From CAZMHL01 sp045605445 (GTDB lineage: Bacteria; Bacillota; Clostridia; RGIG6154): a stretch of 64,000 bases of DNA. Positions 36,072 to 44,771 of this stretch are shown one piece after another (position 1 is the stretch's first letter; each line of letters opens with the position of its first letter). Made by a program: the position numbers and the translations under genes. The notes beneath the pieces are model-generated. The model worked only from the letters and a program-made list of their open reading frames with translations. It did not search any database and had not been told where the DNA came from. The DNA is taken from the NCBI GenBank assembly GCA_045605445.1, contig JAZUPZ010000004.1, positions 14,179 through 78,178 on the forward strand. Direction: 5' to 3'.

Positions 36072-36629
36072 ATGATATCAGCAGGTGAATTTAGAAATGG
36101 CGTTACATTTGAATTTGAAGGTAACGTATACCAGATTGTTGAATTCCAGCATGTAAAGCCGGGTAAAGGTGCGGCTTTCGTTAGAACAAAACTTAAAAAC
36201 GTTATAACAGGCGGCGTTGTTGAAAAAACATTCAGACCAACAGAAAAATGCGAAAAAGCTATGATTGAAAGAAGAGATATGGCTTTCTCATATTCAGATG
36301 GCGATCTTTACTATTTTATGGATCAGGAAACTTTTGATATGATGCCTCTTTCAACAGAACAGGTTGGCGATGCTCTTAAGTTCGTTACAGAGAATATGAT
36401 TTGCAGAATCCTTTCATACAAAGGAAGCGTTTTCGGAATTGAACCGCCTACATTTGTTGAGCTTACAGTTGCTCAGACAGAACCGGGCATTAAGGGCGAT
36501 ACAGCAACAGGCGCAACAAAGCCTGCAACTCTTGAAACAGGTGCAACAATTATGGTTCCTTTGTTTATCAACGAAGGCGAAAAAATCAGAATTGATACCC
36601 GTACCGGCGAATATATGGAACGCGCATAA
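36072..36629 (+). CDS. efp: Elongation factor P
   Basis: 185 residues starting [20 protein letters not shown], with the loop [17 protein letters not shown], where the modifiable lysine sits at PGKG, and the C-terminal [17 protein letters not shown] typical of EF-P. It rescues ribosomes stalled on polyproline. TTGGAGG precedes the ATG. Confidence 0.97.
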   Translation: MISAGEFRNGVTFEFEGNVYQIVEFQHVKPGKGAAFVRTKLKNVITGGVVEKTFRPTEKCEKAMIERRDMAFSYSDGDLYYFMDQETFDMMPLSTEQVGDALKFVTENMICRILSYKGSVFGIEPPTFVELTVAQTEPGIKGDTATGATKPATLETGATIMVPLFINEGEKIRIDTRTGEYMERA

Positions 36630-36658
36630 TTAAATAAAAAAAGAAAGGTGTGTATCAA

Positions 36659-37078
36659 ATGAGCACTTTAAAAGAAAAAGCAGAATTCCTTAAGGGACTT
36701 GCAGAAGGACTTGACCTTGATGCAAGCAAGAAGGATAACAAACTTGTAGCAAGAATGCTTGAACTTATCGACGAAATGTCAGAAAGAATCGATGACCTTG
36801 AAGATTATATCGATGAACTCGATGCAAAGGTTGACGAAATTGACCAGGATCTCGGCGAACTCGAAGAATTCGTTTATGATGATGACGATGACGACGAAGA
36901 TTTTGAAGATTTCGACGATGACGATGTTTATGAATTTACCTGTGACAATTGCGGCGATGCAGTTTATGTTGACGGTGAATATCTCGATGACAACGAACAG
37001 ATCGTTTGTCCAAGCTGCGGAGAAGAAATTAAAATCGACCTTGAATGTGATGGCGATTGCGACTGCTGCGAAGACTAA
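36659..37078 (+). CDS. CD1247-type N-terminal domain protein with zinc ribbon
   Basis: 139 residues from ATG 36659 (AAAGGTG upstream). The N-terminal helix pair (LKEKAEFLKGLAEGLDLD..LARMLELIDEMSERIDDLE, in part) is a coiled-coil seen in a conserved clostridial family. A run of about 20 Asp/Glu residues follows, then CDNCGDAVYVDGEYLDDNEQ..CPSCGEEI, a zinc ribbon, and a Cys-rich end (CDGDCDCCED). It is extremely acidic. It follows efp by 29 bp in most clostridia as here; function unknown. Confidence 0.85.
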   Translation: MSTLKEKAEFLKGLAEGLDLDASKKDNKLVARMLELIDEMSERIDDLEDYIDELDAKVDEIDQDLGELEEFVYDDDDDDEDFEDFDDDDVYEFTCDNCGDAVYVDGEYLDDNEQIVCPSCGEEIKIDLECDGDCDCCED

Positions 37079-37089
37079 TATTAAAAGCA

Positions 37090-37117
37090 AAAGGCGGAAC
37101 AGTTTGTTCCGCCTTTC
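37090..37117 (+). terminator. Terminator of the efp operon
   Basis: AAAGGCGGAAC, loop AGTTT, GTTCCGCCTTT. The trailing T tract is short. Confidence 0.75.
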
Positions 37118-37122
37118 AAACC

Positions 37123-37320
37123 GTCGAAAAAGTCGGTTTACCGCAAGAAAAAAATTAAAAATGTAGGGTTTGGCGATTTTCGACAAACCGCAATCAAGTG
37201 TTAAAAACAGAGCTGTTTCTTCCAAGAAGTGGCTCTGTTACTTGCTTTTCACCGAAATGAGCCTTGCCGTACCAAAGTACTGTCTGCGTCCATTTCGGCG
37301 AAATACACTTTCCTTTTTCT
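37123..37320. repeat. Long dispersed structured repeat, copy A
   Basis: About 197 bp, nearly identical to 59374-59568. In order: GTCGAAAA..TTTTCGAC inverted repeat (37123-37183), ACAGAGC..GCTCTGT hairpin (37207-37238), and CCGAAATG (37252-37259) with CATTTCGG (37291-37298) enclosing TTGCCGTACCAAAGTACTGT. No gene is encoded. Confidence 0.85.
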
Positions 37321-37364
37321 TTTTATTTTAATAAAATATAAGGCGTAAGGGGGCTGCCTGAGAA

Positions 37365-37408
37365 TAAAGGTCTGTTTGCATCATATATATATGGCGACAG
37401 ACTTTTTT
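37365..37408 (+). promoter_or_regulatory. Terminator-like hairpin just before the alanine symporter start
   Basis: GGTCTGT (37369-37375) pairs with ACAGAC (37397-37402) followed by TTTTTTG, 20 nt before the start codon. The upstream 37335-37365 stretch (AAGGCGTAAGGGGGCTGCCT) could form an alternative fold. It may be an attenuator; I do not recognise a known riboswitch. Confidence 0.4.
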
Positions 37409-37427
37409 GTTTGGAAGGAAGAAGAAA

Positions 37428-38831
37428 ATGAATTTTAATGAAACACTTTCAAGGTTAAGCTCCTTTTTGTGGGGAACTCCTCTTGTTACTCTTATTCTTG
37501 TTACAGGAATATGGCTTACCTTAAGACTGAGGTTTATTCAGGTTTTTCACCTGAAAAAAGCGCTGAAATTTATGGTAACCAATGAGAAGGGGGGGAGGGG
37601 CGAGGTTTCAAGTTTTGGAGCTCTCTGCACAGCCCTTTCTGCCACAATCGGAACGGGAAATATAGTCGGCGTTGCAACCGCCCTTTGTGCGGGAGGTCCC
37701 GGTGCATTGTTCTGGATGTGGATTGCGGCGTTTTTTTCAATGGCAACAAAATATGCCGAGGGCTTTCTTGCGGTAAAATATCGTCAGTTTGACAAAAAAG
37801 GAAATGTTCTGGGCGGACCTTTTTATTATATTGAAAAAGGAATGGGGAAGGAGTGGCGATGGCTTGCTCTTCTTTTTGCCTTTTTCGGTGCGGCGGCAGG
37901 AGTAATGGGAATAGGAACAATAACCCAGGTTAACGGAATAACCTCAGCAGTATCCGATTTTTTTGACCCCTCCGCCACAAACTGTATAACTCTGTTTGGA
38001 AATAACTATACTTATGCAACGGTTGTATCGGGACTTATAACGGGAGTGCTCTCCGGCGTTGTGATAATCGGAGGAATAAAGCGAATTTCAAAGGTAGCTT
38101 CGGTGGTTGTCCCCTTTATGGCTGTTCTTTATATTTCCTTTACGGTTTTGGTTCTGATATATAATTTTGAAAAAATCCCCGGGGCAATAACAACTGTGAT
38201 TACCTGTGCCTTTAATCCCCGTGCGGCGGCAGGAGGGATATACGGAATAACTCTTAAAGAGGTTGTAAGCAAAGGCGTTTCAAGAGGGATTTTTACCAAC
38301 GAGGCGGGGCTTGGCTCTGCTCCCATAGCTGCCGCTGCGGCTCAGACAAAGGACAAGGTAAGGCAGGGGCTTGTTACAATGACGGGCACCTTTATAGATA
38401 CTATCGTTATGTGTACAATGACCGGGCTTGCGGTGGTAATTGCCAATGCCTGCGACCCTGCAATAGGGCTTGAAGGGGCAGCTGTAACCTCTTATGCCTA
38501 CCGTACCTGCCTGCCCTTCAAGCCGGAAATAAGTGCCTTTGTTCTTATGCTGTCTCTGGTGTTTTTTGCCTTTTCAACAATAATAGGCTGGAACTACTAC
38601 GGAGAAAAATGTCTTGAATATCTGGCGGGGAGAAATAAAAGAAAGGTTATGATGTACCGGGTTCTGTATATCCTTTCGGTTTTTGCCGGCCCGTATCTTA
38701 CAGTAAATTCAGCCTTTAATCTGGCAGATGTTTTCAATGCCCTTATGGCGCTGCCAAACCTTGTTGCGCTCCTTGCTTTAAGCTCTGAGGTTGCAACGGA
38801 AACAAAAAAATATTTTGAAAGAAGCTTTTGA
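37428..38831 (+). CDS. Sodium:alanine symporter (AGCS family)
   Basis: 467 residues from ATG 37428 (GGAAGG upstream). About ten membrane helices. The family signature GPGALFWMWIAAFFSMATKYAEGFLAVKYR (residues ~85-115) and the GGPFYYIEKGMG segment are clear, as is GIFTNEAGLGSAPIAAAAAQT. It imports alanine or glycine with Na+. Its mRNA leader carries a terminator-like hairpin. Confidence 0.93.
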   Translation: MNFNETLSRLSSFLWGTPLVTLILVTGIWLTLRLRFIQVFHLKKALKFMVTNEKGGRGEVSSFGALCTALSATIGTGNIVGVATALCAGGPGALFWMWIAAFFSMATKYAEGFLAVKYRQFDKKGNVLGGPFYYIEKGMGKEWRWLALLFAFFGAAAGVMGIGTITQVNGITSAVSDFFDPSATNCITLFGNNYTYATVVSGLITGVLSGVVIIGGIKRISKVASVVVPFMAVLYISFTVLVLIYNFEKIPGAITTVITCAFNPRAAAGGIYGITLKEVVSKGVSRGIFTNEAGLGSAPIAAAAAQTKDKVRQGLVTMTGTFIDTIVMCTMTGLAVVIANACDPAIGLEGAAVTSYAYRTCLPFKPEISAFVLMLSLVFFAFSTIIGWNYYGEKCLEYLAGRNKRKVMMYRVLYILSVFAGPYLTVNSAFNLADVFNALMALPNLVALLALSSEVATETKKYFERSF

Positions 38832-38922
38832 AAAATATCCCCCTTGCCAAAGAAAAGAAAAAATGGTGTAAAATTAGAGTGGAAAAACACAAAAAGCGGG
38901 AGAAATTTTCTTTAAAAAAGTG

Positions 38923-38951
38923 TTGACAAAAAAATTTTTTTGTAATATTAT
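38923..38951 (+). promoter_or_regulatory. Promoter upstream of the mini-ORF cassette
   Basis: TTGACA (38923-38928), 17 bp, TATTAT (38946-38951), with an A tract upstream. Confidence 0.75.
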
Positions 38952-39013
38952 GTAAAATGAGAAGGAATTTCCCCTTTTATGTAGAATAATAAAATCTCAA
39001 GAGGTGAAATTCT

Positions 39014-39106
39014 ATGTCAACAACACTTAAAATATTGAGAACAGGAGGAGCTGTCGGTGAAAAATCTAAAAATTTTAACAAGGGCAATAAAGAAAAGCTA
39101 TCTTAA
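39014..39106 (+). CDS. Mini-ORF, 30 residues, unknown
   Basis: MSTTLKILRTGGAVGEKSKN and ten more residues, with AGAGGTGA 7 nt before the ATG, a convincing ribosome site. Its end overlaps the next mini-ORF by 50 bp in another frame. It could be a leader peptide, a small protein, or noise within a structured RNA. Confidence 0.4.
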   Translation: MSTTLKILRTGGAVGEKSKNFNKGNKEKLS

Positions 39107-39305
39107 CATCGAGCGTATTTTATGTATAAATACAGCTTTATTTTCTTACGCCGCCGAGCAGGGATACAACGCGGCAGTGGGTTTGTTTTCAGGGAACAAT
39201 ATTATATCAAAGGCAGCTTTGGCATTGTTTAACGTGTTTTTGACGAAACGCAGTAAACCCGAACGCTTTAAAGACGGAGCCCCTTTATGGGGATACGGCT
39301 TTTAA
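39057..39305 (+). CDS. Small ORF, 82 residues, unknown
   Basis: It starts at GTG 39057 behind AGGAGGAGC and overlaps the 30-residue ORF. The middle is hydrophobic (NTALFSYAAEQGYNAAVGLF); the end is basic. Codon choice is unlike its neighbours (TTA/TTG/CTA for Leu instead of CTT), so it may not be a normal gene. The DNA holds GC-rich hairpins (GCCGC..GCGGC at 39151-39174; AGCCCC..GGGG..GGCT near 39280-39300), which instead suits a structured RNA. Confidence 0.35.
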   Translation: MKNLKILTRAIKKSYLNIERILCINTALFSYAAEQGYNAAVGLFSGNNIISKAALALFNVFLTKRSKPERFKDGAPLWGYGF

Positions 39306-39352
39306 CAAACGTCGGCTTTTTATCAGTCTTAAAACAGGTGAAATAATGCCAG

Positions 39353-39377
39353 GGTGCAAATTGTTGCACTCTTTTTT
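39353..39377 (+). terminator. Terminator of the mini-ORF cassette
   Basis: GTGCAA ATT GTTGCAC then TCTTTTTT. It separates the cassette from the Lon gene. Confidence 0.8.
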
Positions 39378-39434
39378 GTACCCTGAAAACATATTGTTTC
39401 ACATAATACGCTGTTGAAAAAGGGAGGAATATTT

Positions 39435-42400
39435 ATGAAACGTGATGTTCACAACGAAGAGTTTTTTGACAACGAGCTTTTAGATGTGGATTACGACAAG
39501 GCTTTTAACCCGGAAGAGAAAAAGGGCGGCAAATGTATCGGCGTTATAAGAAGAATAATAATTCCGAACACGCCTGATGAGCCTTATGAGCTTCTTGTTT
39601 ATGACCGTGATAACAGAAAAAAGCTGGTTCTTTATGTGGAAAACGGTGAAAAGCTTTTTACCCAGATCCTTATAAAGAACGAGAAATACGGCTTTTTGTA
39701 CGAAGAAAAAGACGGAAAGAATTACGCTGGCTTTGTTTTTCACGCTGTAAAGAACAAAGAGAATGACTTCGAAAGGCGTATAGACGCTGTAAAGGTTAGC
39801 GAAAGAGGCTATGTGGGCCCGAGTATTGATGCTAAATACTGGAAATATCTGGGAGAAAAGGTTATTGTAGGCCTTGAAGTGGAAGGCGTTGTGATAAATA
39901 AAAGAACAGAAGAACTATCCAATCATATCAATACAAGATTCTCTCTTGTTACAAAAACAGGCAAAACAGAATGTTGCATTCTTGGAAGTCTTTTTAGTCA
40001 GGGGGAGCTTTTCAACAAAGCTGAGCTTATTCAGAACAGTCTGTATCAGCTTAAAGGCTATTATTGCGAGGGTGTGTACTATGTAACCTGCTGGGATGAG
40101 GTTACAAGCGTTTCCAAGGAGGAATATATGAAGGGTATTGAAACTACGGTAGAAATCAGAGGGTGTATAAAATTCAGAGAATTTCCTGCGCCCGGAGAAC
40201 AAAAGGTTGTTTTCTCCGTTGTAAGCGGAAATGAAAGCTATGATGTTGTTATTGACAGGGTAAAGGCAAAGGGCAAGGACGAGCTTCGTGAGGGAGAAGA
40301 ATATATTCTTACCTGTGAAAGTACGGAAAAGGGCTACGAGGTAATAAGCTACAGCCGTTGCCTTATAGACCTTGACGATCTTCCCCGTGAAGGAGAAGAC
40401 GGCAATGCCCATCGCAGAGAGGTTTTAAAGAAACTGGATCAGAAAATCTTCGGTGAGGCGTGCATCAAAAAAGAGTCGGGCTTTGTTCCGCTGGGAATCA
40501 GGCTTTCGGGAATTCCCGAAAGAGTTGAAACAAAGGGAGAAATGGTTTTCTTTATTTTAAGGGAAAGCCTGTCAAAATATATATGTGTATATAACCCTGC
40601 CCTGACGGGCACCGTTAAGTGTGACCAGCTTATAAATTCCTGTCAGAAAATAGAGCTTTACGGAGCCCTGGGTAAAAGTGTTGTTTATGTAAGAAATTAC
40701 ACTATGCTTGCCTCGGATGAAATTCAGATAAGAAGCTTAAGACCAAGTAATAAAAGAAACAAAAAGATGGCTGACCTGCTTGAGGATGAGGCAAAAGAAG
40801 AGAAAAGAGATAAATATACAAAGGTTGCAAATGCAGGCAGAGCCGGCATAGAAGACGAGGACGATCTTTATTCAAAATTCCTCAGCAAACAGGAATATTA
40901 TCCTCCTGAGGTTCAGACGGCAATTATCAGAGCAATGAGAGATTCCTCTCTTAAAAGCTATCAGAAGAAAAAGGTTTTAGAGCCTCTTGTAAATGCTCCC
41001 TGGTCAAGACAGCTTGAACTTAAAACAGATGCAAAGTATCTTATGGACAAGCTTAATGAAACTCACTACGGTCAGGAGTATCTTAAAAAAGCAATAATTA
41101 AAATTCTCGGAGCTTACGAAAGCAAAACCGAGGGCAAGGGAATGGTGCTTCTTGTGAGCGGCCCTCCCGGGGTTGGTAAAACAACTCTTTTCCAGAGCGC
41201 GGCAAAGGCGGCAGGTATGCCTTTTGCAAAAATAACTCTTAACGGAATTGACACGCCGTATTTCCTTAAAGGAACTCCCCGTCTTTATGACAACGCCATC
41301 ACCGGCGAAATCGTAAGAGTAATAGGCGAAGTGGGAGACAGAGCAATGATTCTTCTTGATGAGGTTGACAAAATGGCAACCAACGGCAAGGAGGGAAACC
41401 CCTATACTGCGCTTTACGACCTTCTTGATACCGATGCTCTGTTTCAGGACAGCTTTGTGGAATCGGGAATTTCTCTTAAGGACACAGTTTTCGTTATGAC
41501 GGCAAACGACCTTGCCTCTGTTCCTACTCCGATTATCGACAGGGCAACAATGATAAGCGTTCCCGACTATACACAAGAGGAAAAGTTTGCCATAACCAAA
41601 GACTATGTAATTCCAAAGGCAATGAAGAAGTATCAGCTTAACGGAAAGGTTATTCATTGGGATGAAGATATTATAAGTGACATTGCCAACCGTTTTTCAA
41701 TAACCAACGGCGTGCGAGACATTGAAAGAAACGTAAACAGCGTTATAAGATCGGCTCTTGGTCATATGAAGCTTGAAAATTCCGGGGAAATTACCGTAAA
41801 TAATACCAATGTAAGAGAGCTGGTAGACCTTCCTCCGGTAGGAAGAGAAAGAATTGAACAGGAAATTTCCGGACTTAAAAACAAGTTCAGATGCTACAAA
41901 ACAGAATACGGTAAAGAGGTTTGCGATGCCATTGCAATGAAGTTTGTAAAATACGATTCCTGCAAAAACGACGTCGACCGTGAGCTTTTAAGAAAACAGC
42001 TTTATCAGCTTGTAAATGTTGTTCCGGGAAAACGTGCCGAAAAATATAACTTAAAGAAAATAAAAGAACGCCTTGACAGTACCCATCATTCAATGGAAGA
42101 GGTTAAGGAGCAAATTCTTATGAGCTTTGCGGGAATGAACGCTTCAAAGAAAAACGGCGCAAGATGTATGCTTCTGAACGGCCCCTACGGTGTAGGAAAA
42201 ACAAGCATCTGTAAAACAATTGCAGATGCGATGGACAGAAAATTTGTTAAAATTTCCCTTAACGGTGTTGACGATGTTCACTTCATCAAAGGCCATAACG
42301 AGAGCTATAAAAATGCAGAGGGCGGAGCAATAATGAAAACTCTTGCCGATAACGGAACCGATGCTCTTCTTATTCTTCTCGATGAGGTTGACAAAATGTC

Positions 42401-43421
42401 GAAAGGCGCTTCGGGAAATCCTTATGATGCTCTTATCGACCTTCTGGACGATTCGGGAATTTTTACCGATTCCTTTACAAATGTTCCTGTCGACATTTCA
42501 AACGTTTTCTTTATCGCAACCTCGAACATAAAGGAAAATATTCCTGTTGCTGTAATGGACAGAATGGAGCTTATTGAGCTTTCCGGTTACTGCGAAGAGG
42601 AAAAACAGACTATTGCCGAGGAATATATTATTCCTGCTAAGCTTAAAAAGTACAGAGTTGAGAAAACCCTGGAAATTCCCTCCGAAACCGTAGCCTTTAT
42701 CGTTTCCAATTACGGAAAGGCATTTGGTATGCGCGATGTAGACAAGGCGGTAGACAAAATAATCCGTAAGGCACTCAAGGAACGTGAGCTTGGAAACAAA
42801 ATAAAGAACGTAAGTACAGAATTTGTTGAAAAAACCCTTGGCGCAAAGCCTCTCAAAAGAGGAAACGTAGCCTCTTCGGGAGTTTCAAGACCGGGAATTG
42901 CAAGAGCTCTTGCAGTAAGCGGAAATTCGGGTACAACCTTTGCAATTCAGGTTGCTTCTAATCCTTACGGCACAAAGGATGAAATAACGGGACTTCCGAA
43001 ACAGAGCACTCTTGACAGTATAAAAATTGCCAAATATTTAGTAAGCAAACTTCTTGGCAAGGAGCTTAAACCGGTATGTATTCACTTTGCAGAGGGCGGA
43101 ATTGAAAAAGACGGTCCTTCTGCAGGTATAACTCTCTTTTCGGCAATCTATTCTCATTTTACCGGAAAAGAAATCAGCCGCAATATAGCCTTTACCGGAG
43201 AAATTGACCTGTTCGGGGACATATGGCCCATAGGCGGGGTAGACCTTAAGCTTACTGCAGCTGAAAACGAGGGCTGCACAGAGGTGTTTATCCCTGTGGC
43301 AAACTACAAACAACTGGTTGAAAACGGAACGCTTGGAAAATACAAGTGCAGAGTTATTCCCGTTGAAAACGTAAAAGAGCTTGTGGGAGAGCTGTTTGAA
43401 ACGGAAATAAACGCCGCTTAA
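39435..43421 (+). CDS. Lon-type protease with two AAA+ modules
   Basis: 1328 residues from ATG 39435 (GGGAGGA upstream). Residues ~1-430 are a non-standard N-terminal region without a recognisable Lon N domain. Residues ~500-560 hold a Lon-like linker (LVNAPWSRQLELKTDAKYLM, then ETHYGQEYLKKAI). AAA+ module 1 has Walker A GPPGVGKTT (Lys582) and Walker B MILLDEVDKMA. AAA+ module 2 has GPYGVGKTS (Lys922) and LILLDEVDKMS. The C-terminal S16 protease has Ser1229 (KDGPSAGITLF) and Lys1272 (GGVDLKLTAA), 43 residues apart as in Lon. Ordinary Lon is about 800 residues with one AAA+ module. It probably unfolds and degrades proteins in the cytoplasm. Confidence 0.9.
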   Translation: MKRDVHNEEFFDNELLDVDYDKAFNPEEKKGGKCIGVIRRIIIPNTPDEPYELLVYDRDNRKKLVLYVENGEKLFTQILIKNEKYGFLYEEKDGKNYAGFVFHAVKNKENDFERRIDAVKVSERGYVGPSIDAKYWKYLGEKVIVGLEVEGVVINKRTEELSNHINTRFSLVTKTGKTECCILGSLFSQGELFNKAELIQNSLYQLKGYYCEGVYYVTCWDEVTSVSKEEYMKGIETTVEIRGCIKFREFPAPGEQKVVFSVVSGNESYDVVIDRVKAKGKDELREGEEYILTCESTEKGYEVISYSRCLIDLDDLPREGEDGNAHRREVLKKLDQKIFGEACIKKESGFVPLGIRLSGIPERVETKGEMVFFILRESLSKYICVYNPALTGTVKCDQLINSCQKIELYGALGKSVVYVRNYTMLASDEIQIRSLRPSNKRNKKMADLLEDEAKEEKRDKYTKVANAGRAGIEDEDDLYSKFLSKQEYYPPEVQTAIIRAMRDSSLKSYQKKKVLEPLVNAPWSRQLELKTDAKYLMDKLNETHYGQEYLKKAIIKILGAYESKTEGKGMVLLVSGPPGVGKTTLFQSAAKAAGMPFAKITLNGIDTPYFLKGTPRLYDNAITGEIVRVIGEVGDRAMILLDEVDKMATNGKEGNPYTALYDLLDTDALFQDSFVESGISLKDTVFVMTANDLASVPTPIIDRATMISVPDYTQEEKFAITKDYVIPKAMKKYQLNGKVIHWDEDIISDIANRFSITNGVRDIERNVNSVIRSALGHMKLENSGEITVNNTNVRELVDLPPVGRERIEQEISGLKNKFRCYKTEYGKEVCDAIAMKFVKYDSCKNDVDRELLRKQLYQLVNVVPGKRAEKYNLKKIKERLDSTHHSMEEVKEQILMSFAGMNASKKNGARCMLLNGPYGVGKTSICKTIADAMDRKFVKISLNGVDDVHFIKGHNESYKNAEGGAIMKTLADNGTDALLILLDEVDKMSKGASGNPYDALIDLLDDSGIFTDSFTNVPVDISNVFFIATSNIKENIPVAVMDRMELIELSGYCEEEKQTIAEEYIIPAKLKKYRVEKTLEIPSETVAFIVSNYGKAFGMRDVDKAVDKIIRKALKERELGNKIKNVSTEFVEKTLGAKPLKRGNVASSGVSRPGIARALAVSGNSGTTFAIQVASNPYGTKDEITGLPKQSTLDSIKIAKYLVSKLLGKELKPVCIHFAEGGIEKDGPSAGITLFSAIYSHFTGKEISRNIAFTGEIDLFGDIWPIGGVDLKLTAAENEGCTEVFIPVANYKQLVENGTLGKYKCRVIPVENVKELVGELFETEINAA

Positions 43422-43484
43422 TCTGTGGGGAGAGAAAAACTCTCCCTGCCGGTTAAAAGGCAACTAAAGAAAAGGATGAAAAAA

Positions 43485-43889
43485 ATGATTAACCTGAAAA
43501 TTCTTGATGAAACCAAAGCAAAGGAATATTACGGCGAGCTTGAGACCCAATGTATTCTTAATGAAAAAAACTCGGTTTTTATGAATCCCGAGGAAATAAG
43601 AAAGCAAATGAACATAAAAAAAGGGGATAAGTTCCTGCTTGTTCACTTCAAAGGGAGTTTTGAAAGCTTTAAAGAGGAGTTTAACTTTGTCAGAATGCCC
43701 TGGATTTATACAAATGTGGTAGTGCTTTTAAGAGTAAGCAAATATCTTAAGGCAGAAGAGCTTGAAAAATTGTACTCTGTGGTTTCAGACTGTTTGGGTA
43801 ATCAGGGGGAAAGCTTAAGCATAAGCTATATTTTAACCGACAGGGAGGAAATCTTAGGCGAGGTAGAGCTTATACTCAAGGTATGGTAA
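43485..43889 (+). CDS. Hypothetical protein linked to the tandem-AAA Lon gene
   Basis: 134 residues from ATG 43485, with AAAAGG 9 nt upstream; a longer frame to 43425 has no site. It has mixed alpha/beta composition (MNIKKGDKFLLVHFKGSFES, MPWIYTNVVVLLRVSKYL) and no signal, membrane helix or known motif. It lies 63 bp after the Lon gene and shares its terminator, so it may be a substrate, adaptor or regulator of that protease; this is inference from position only. Confidence 0.65.
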   Translation: MINLKILDETKAKEYYGELETQCILNEKNSVFMNPEEIRKQMNIKKGDKFLLVHFKGSFESFKEEFNFVRMPWIYTNVVVLLRVSKYLKAEELEKLYSVVSDCLGNQGESLSISYILTDREEILGEVELILKVW

Positions 43890-43905
43890 AAAGCAAACAT
43901 ATCAC

Positions 43906-43946
43906 AAAACCCACACAACGCTTATTCAAAGCATTGTGTGGGTTTT
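43906..43946. terminator. Bidirectional terminator
   Basis: AAAACCCACACAA and TTGTGTGGGTTTT form a long stem between the Lon operon (+) and the pantothenate kinase gene (-). Confidence 0.85.
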
Positions 43947-43999
43947 CATTTAATTTGAAAGTGTTCTTACGGACACTGTCATTTTACAGTTTCTTTTTT

Positions 44000-44767
44000 T
44001 TATTCGTTATTTTTGCTGTACAGTATCATAAGTCCTTTGAGAAGAAGAGCATCGTCAAGAATGATTTTGCTTTTGCAAAGGGGAACAACAATCTGGGCAA
44101 GACCGCCTGTTGCAACTACGGTGCAATTTTCTCCCATCTGTTCGTTAATGTTTTCTATAATTCCGTCGAGCGCTCCTGCATTACCGTACATAAGACCGCT
44201 TCTGATACAGTCGGTAGTATTGGTGCCGATGATTTTTTTAGGCTTTTCAAGAGCAATGCTCTGAAGCTTGGAGGTTCTGTTCACCAGAGCGTCGTGAGAA
44301 ATAACAACGCCGGGAAGAATACATCCGCCGATATATTCCTTTTTTTCGTTGATAACCGAAACTGTGGTTGCAGTACCCATATCAATCAGAATCAAAGGGG
44401 TTTTGTATTTGGCAACCCCTGCAACCGCCGAAACAAGAAGGTCAGAGCCCAGCTGAGCCGGATTGTCAATTTTTATGCTTATTCCTGTTTTTATTCCCGG
44501 TTCAACTACAAGAACCTTTATTTTTGCAATTTTTTCTATAGCCTGCTTAACGTTGTTTGTAACGTTTGGAACAACAGATGAAATAATTGCCCCTTCAAGG
44601 TCAGAGGGACTTATGTTATACATTTCAAATGCGGTTTTCATCATTGAGGCGTATTCAAGTCTTGTAGCAAGATGGTTTGTTGACATTCTTTCAATAAAAA
44701 CAACCTCGCCGTCTTTTATACATCCCAAAACTATCTGGGTATTACCGATATCAACTGCAAGTACCAT
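44000..44767 (-). CDS. coaX: Type III pantothenate kinase
   Basis: 255 residues starting MVLAVDIGNTQIVLGCIKDG, with the type III signatures GSDLLVSAVAG, LILIDMGTATTVSVI and GGCILPGV, and the final ATGGLAQIVVPLC. It phosphorylates pantothenate, the first step to coenzyme A, and is not feedback-inhibited in this class. AAGGAGA precedes the ATG; the gene follows the transporter gene by 4 bp. Confidence 0.96.
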   Translation of the reverse strand: MVLAVDIGNTQIVLGCIKDGEVVFIERMSTNHLATRLEYASMMKTAFEMYNISPSDLEGAIISSVVPNVTNNVKQAIEKIAKIKVLVVEPGIKTGISIKIDNPAQLGSDLLVSAVAGVAKYKTPLILIDMGTATTVSVINEKKEYIGGCILPGVVISHDALVNRTSKLQSIALEKPKKIIGTNTTDCIRSGLMYGNAGALDGIIENINEQMGENCTVVATGGLAQIVVPLCKSKIILDDALLLKGLMILYSKNNE

Positions 44768-44771
44768 ATAC

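Noticed and set aside
36779..37225. 148-residue minus-strand frame opposite the CD1247-type gene
   Set aside because: It is the mirror of the Asp/Glu-rich repeat codons, extends through the terminator and repeat copy A, and lacks a ribosome site.
38923..39377. RNase P RNA, tmRNA or 6S RNA in the gap before the Lon gene
   Set aside because: Hallmark sequences of each (for example the RNase P GAGGAAAGTCC core and the tmRNA tRNA-like ends) are absent.
43883..44581. 232-residue plus-strand frame opposite the pantothenate kinase gene
   Set aside because: It is antisense to coaX, which has full family motifs and a good ribosome site.
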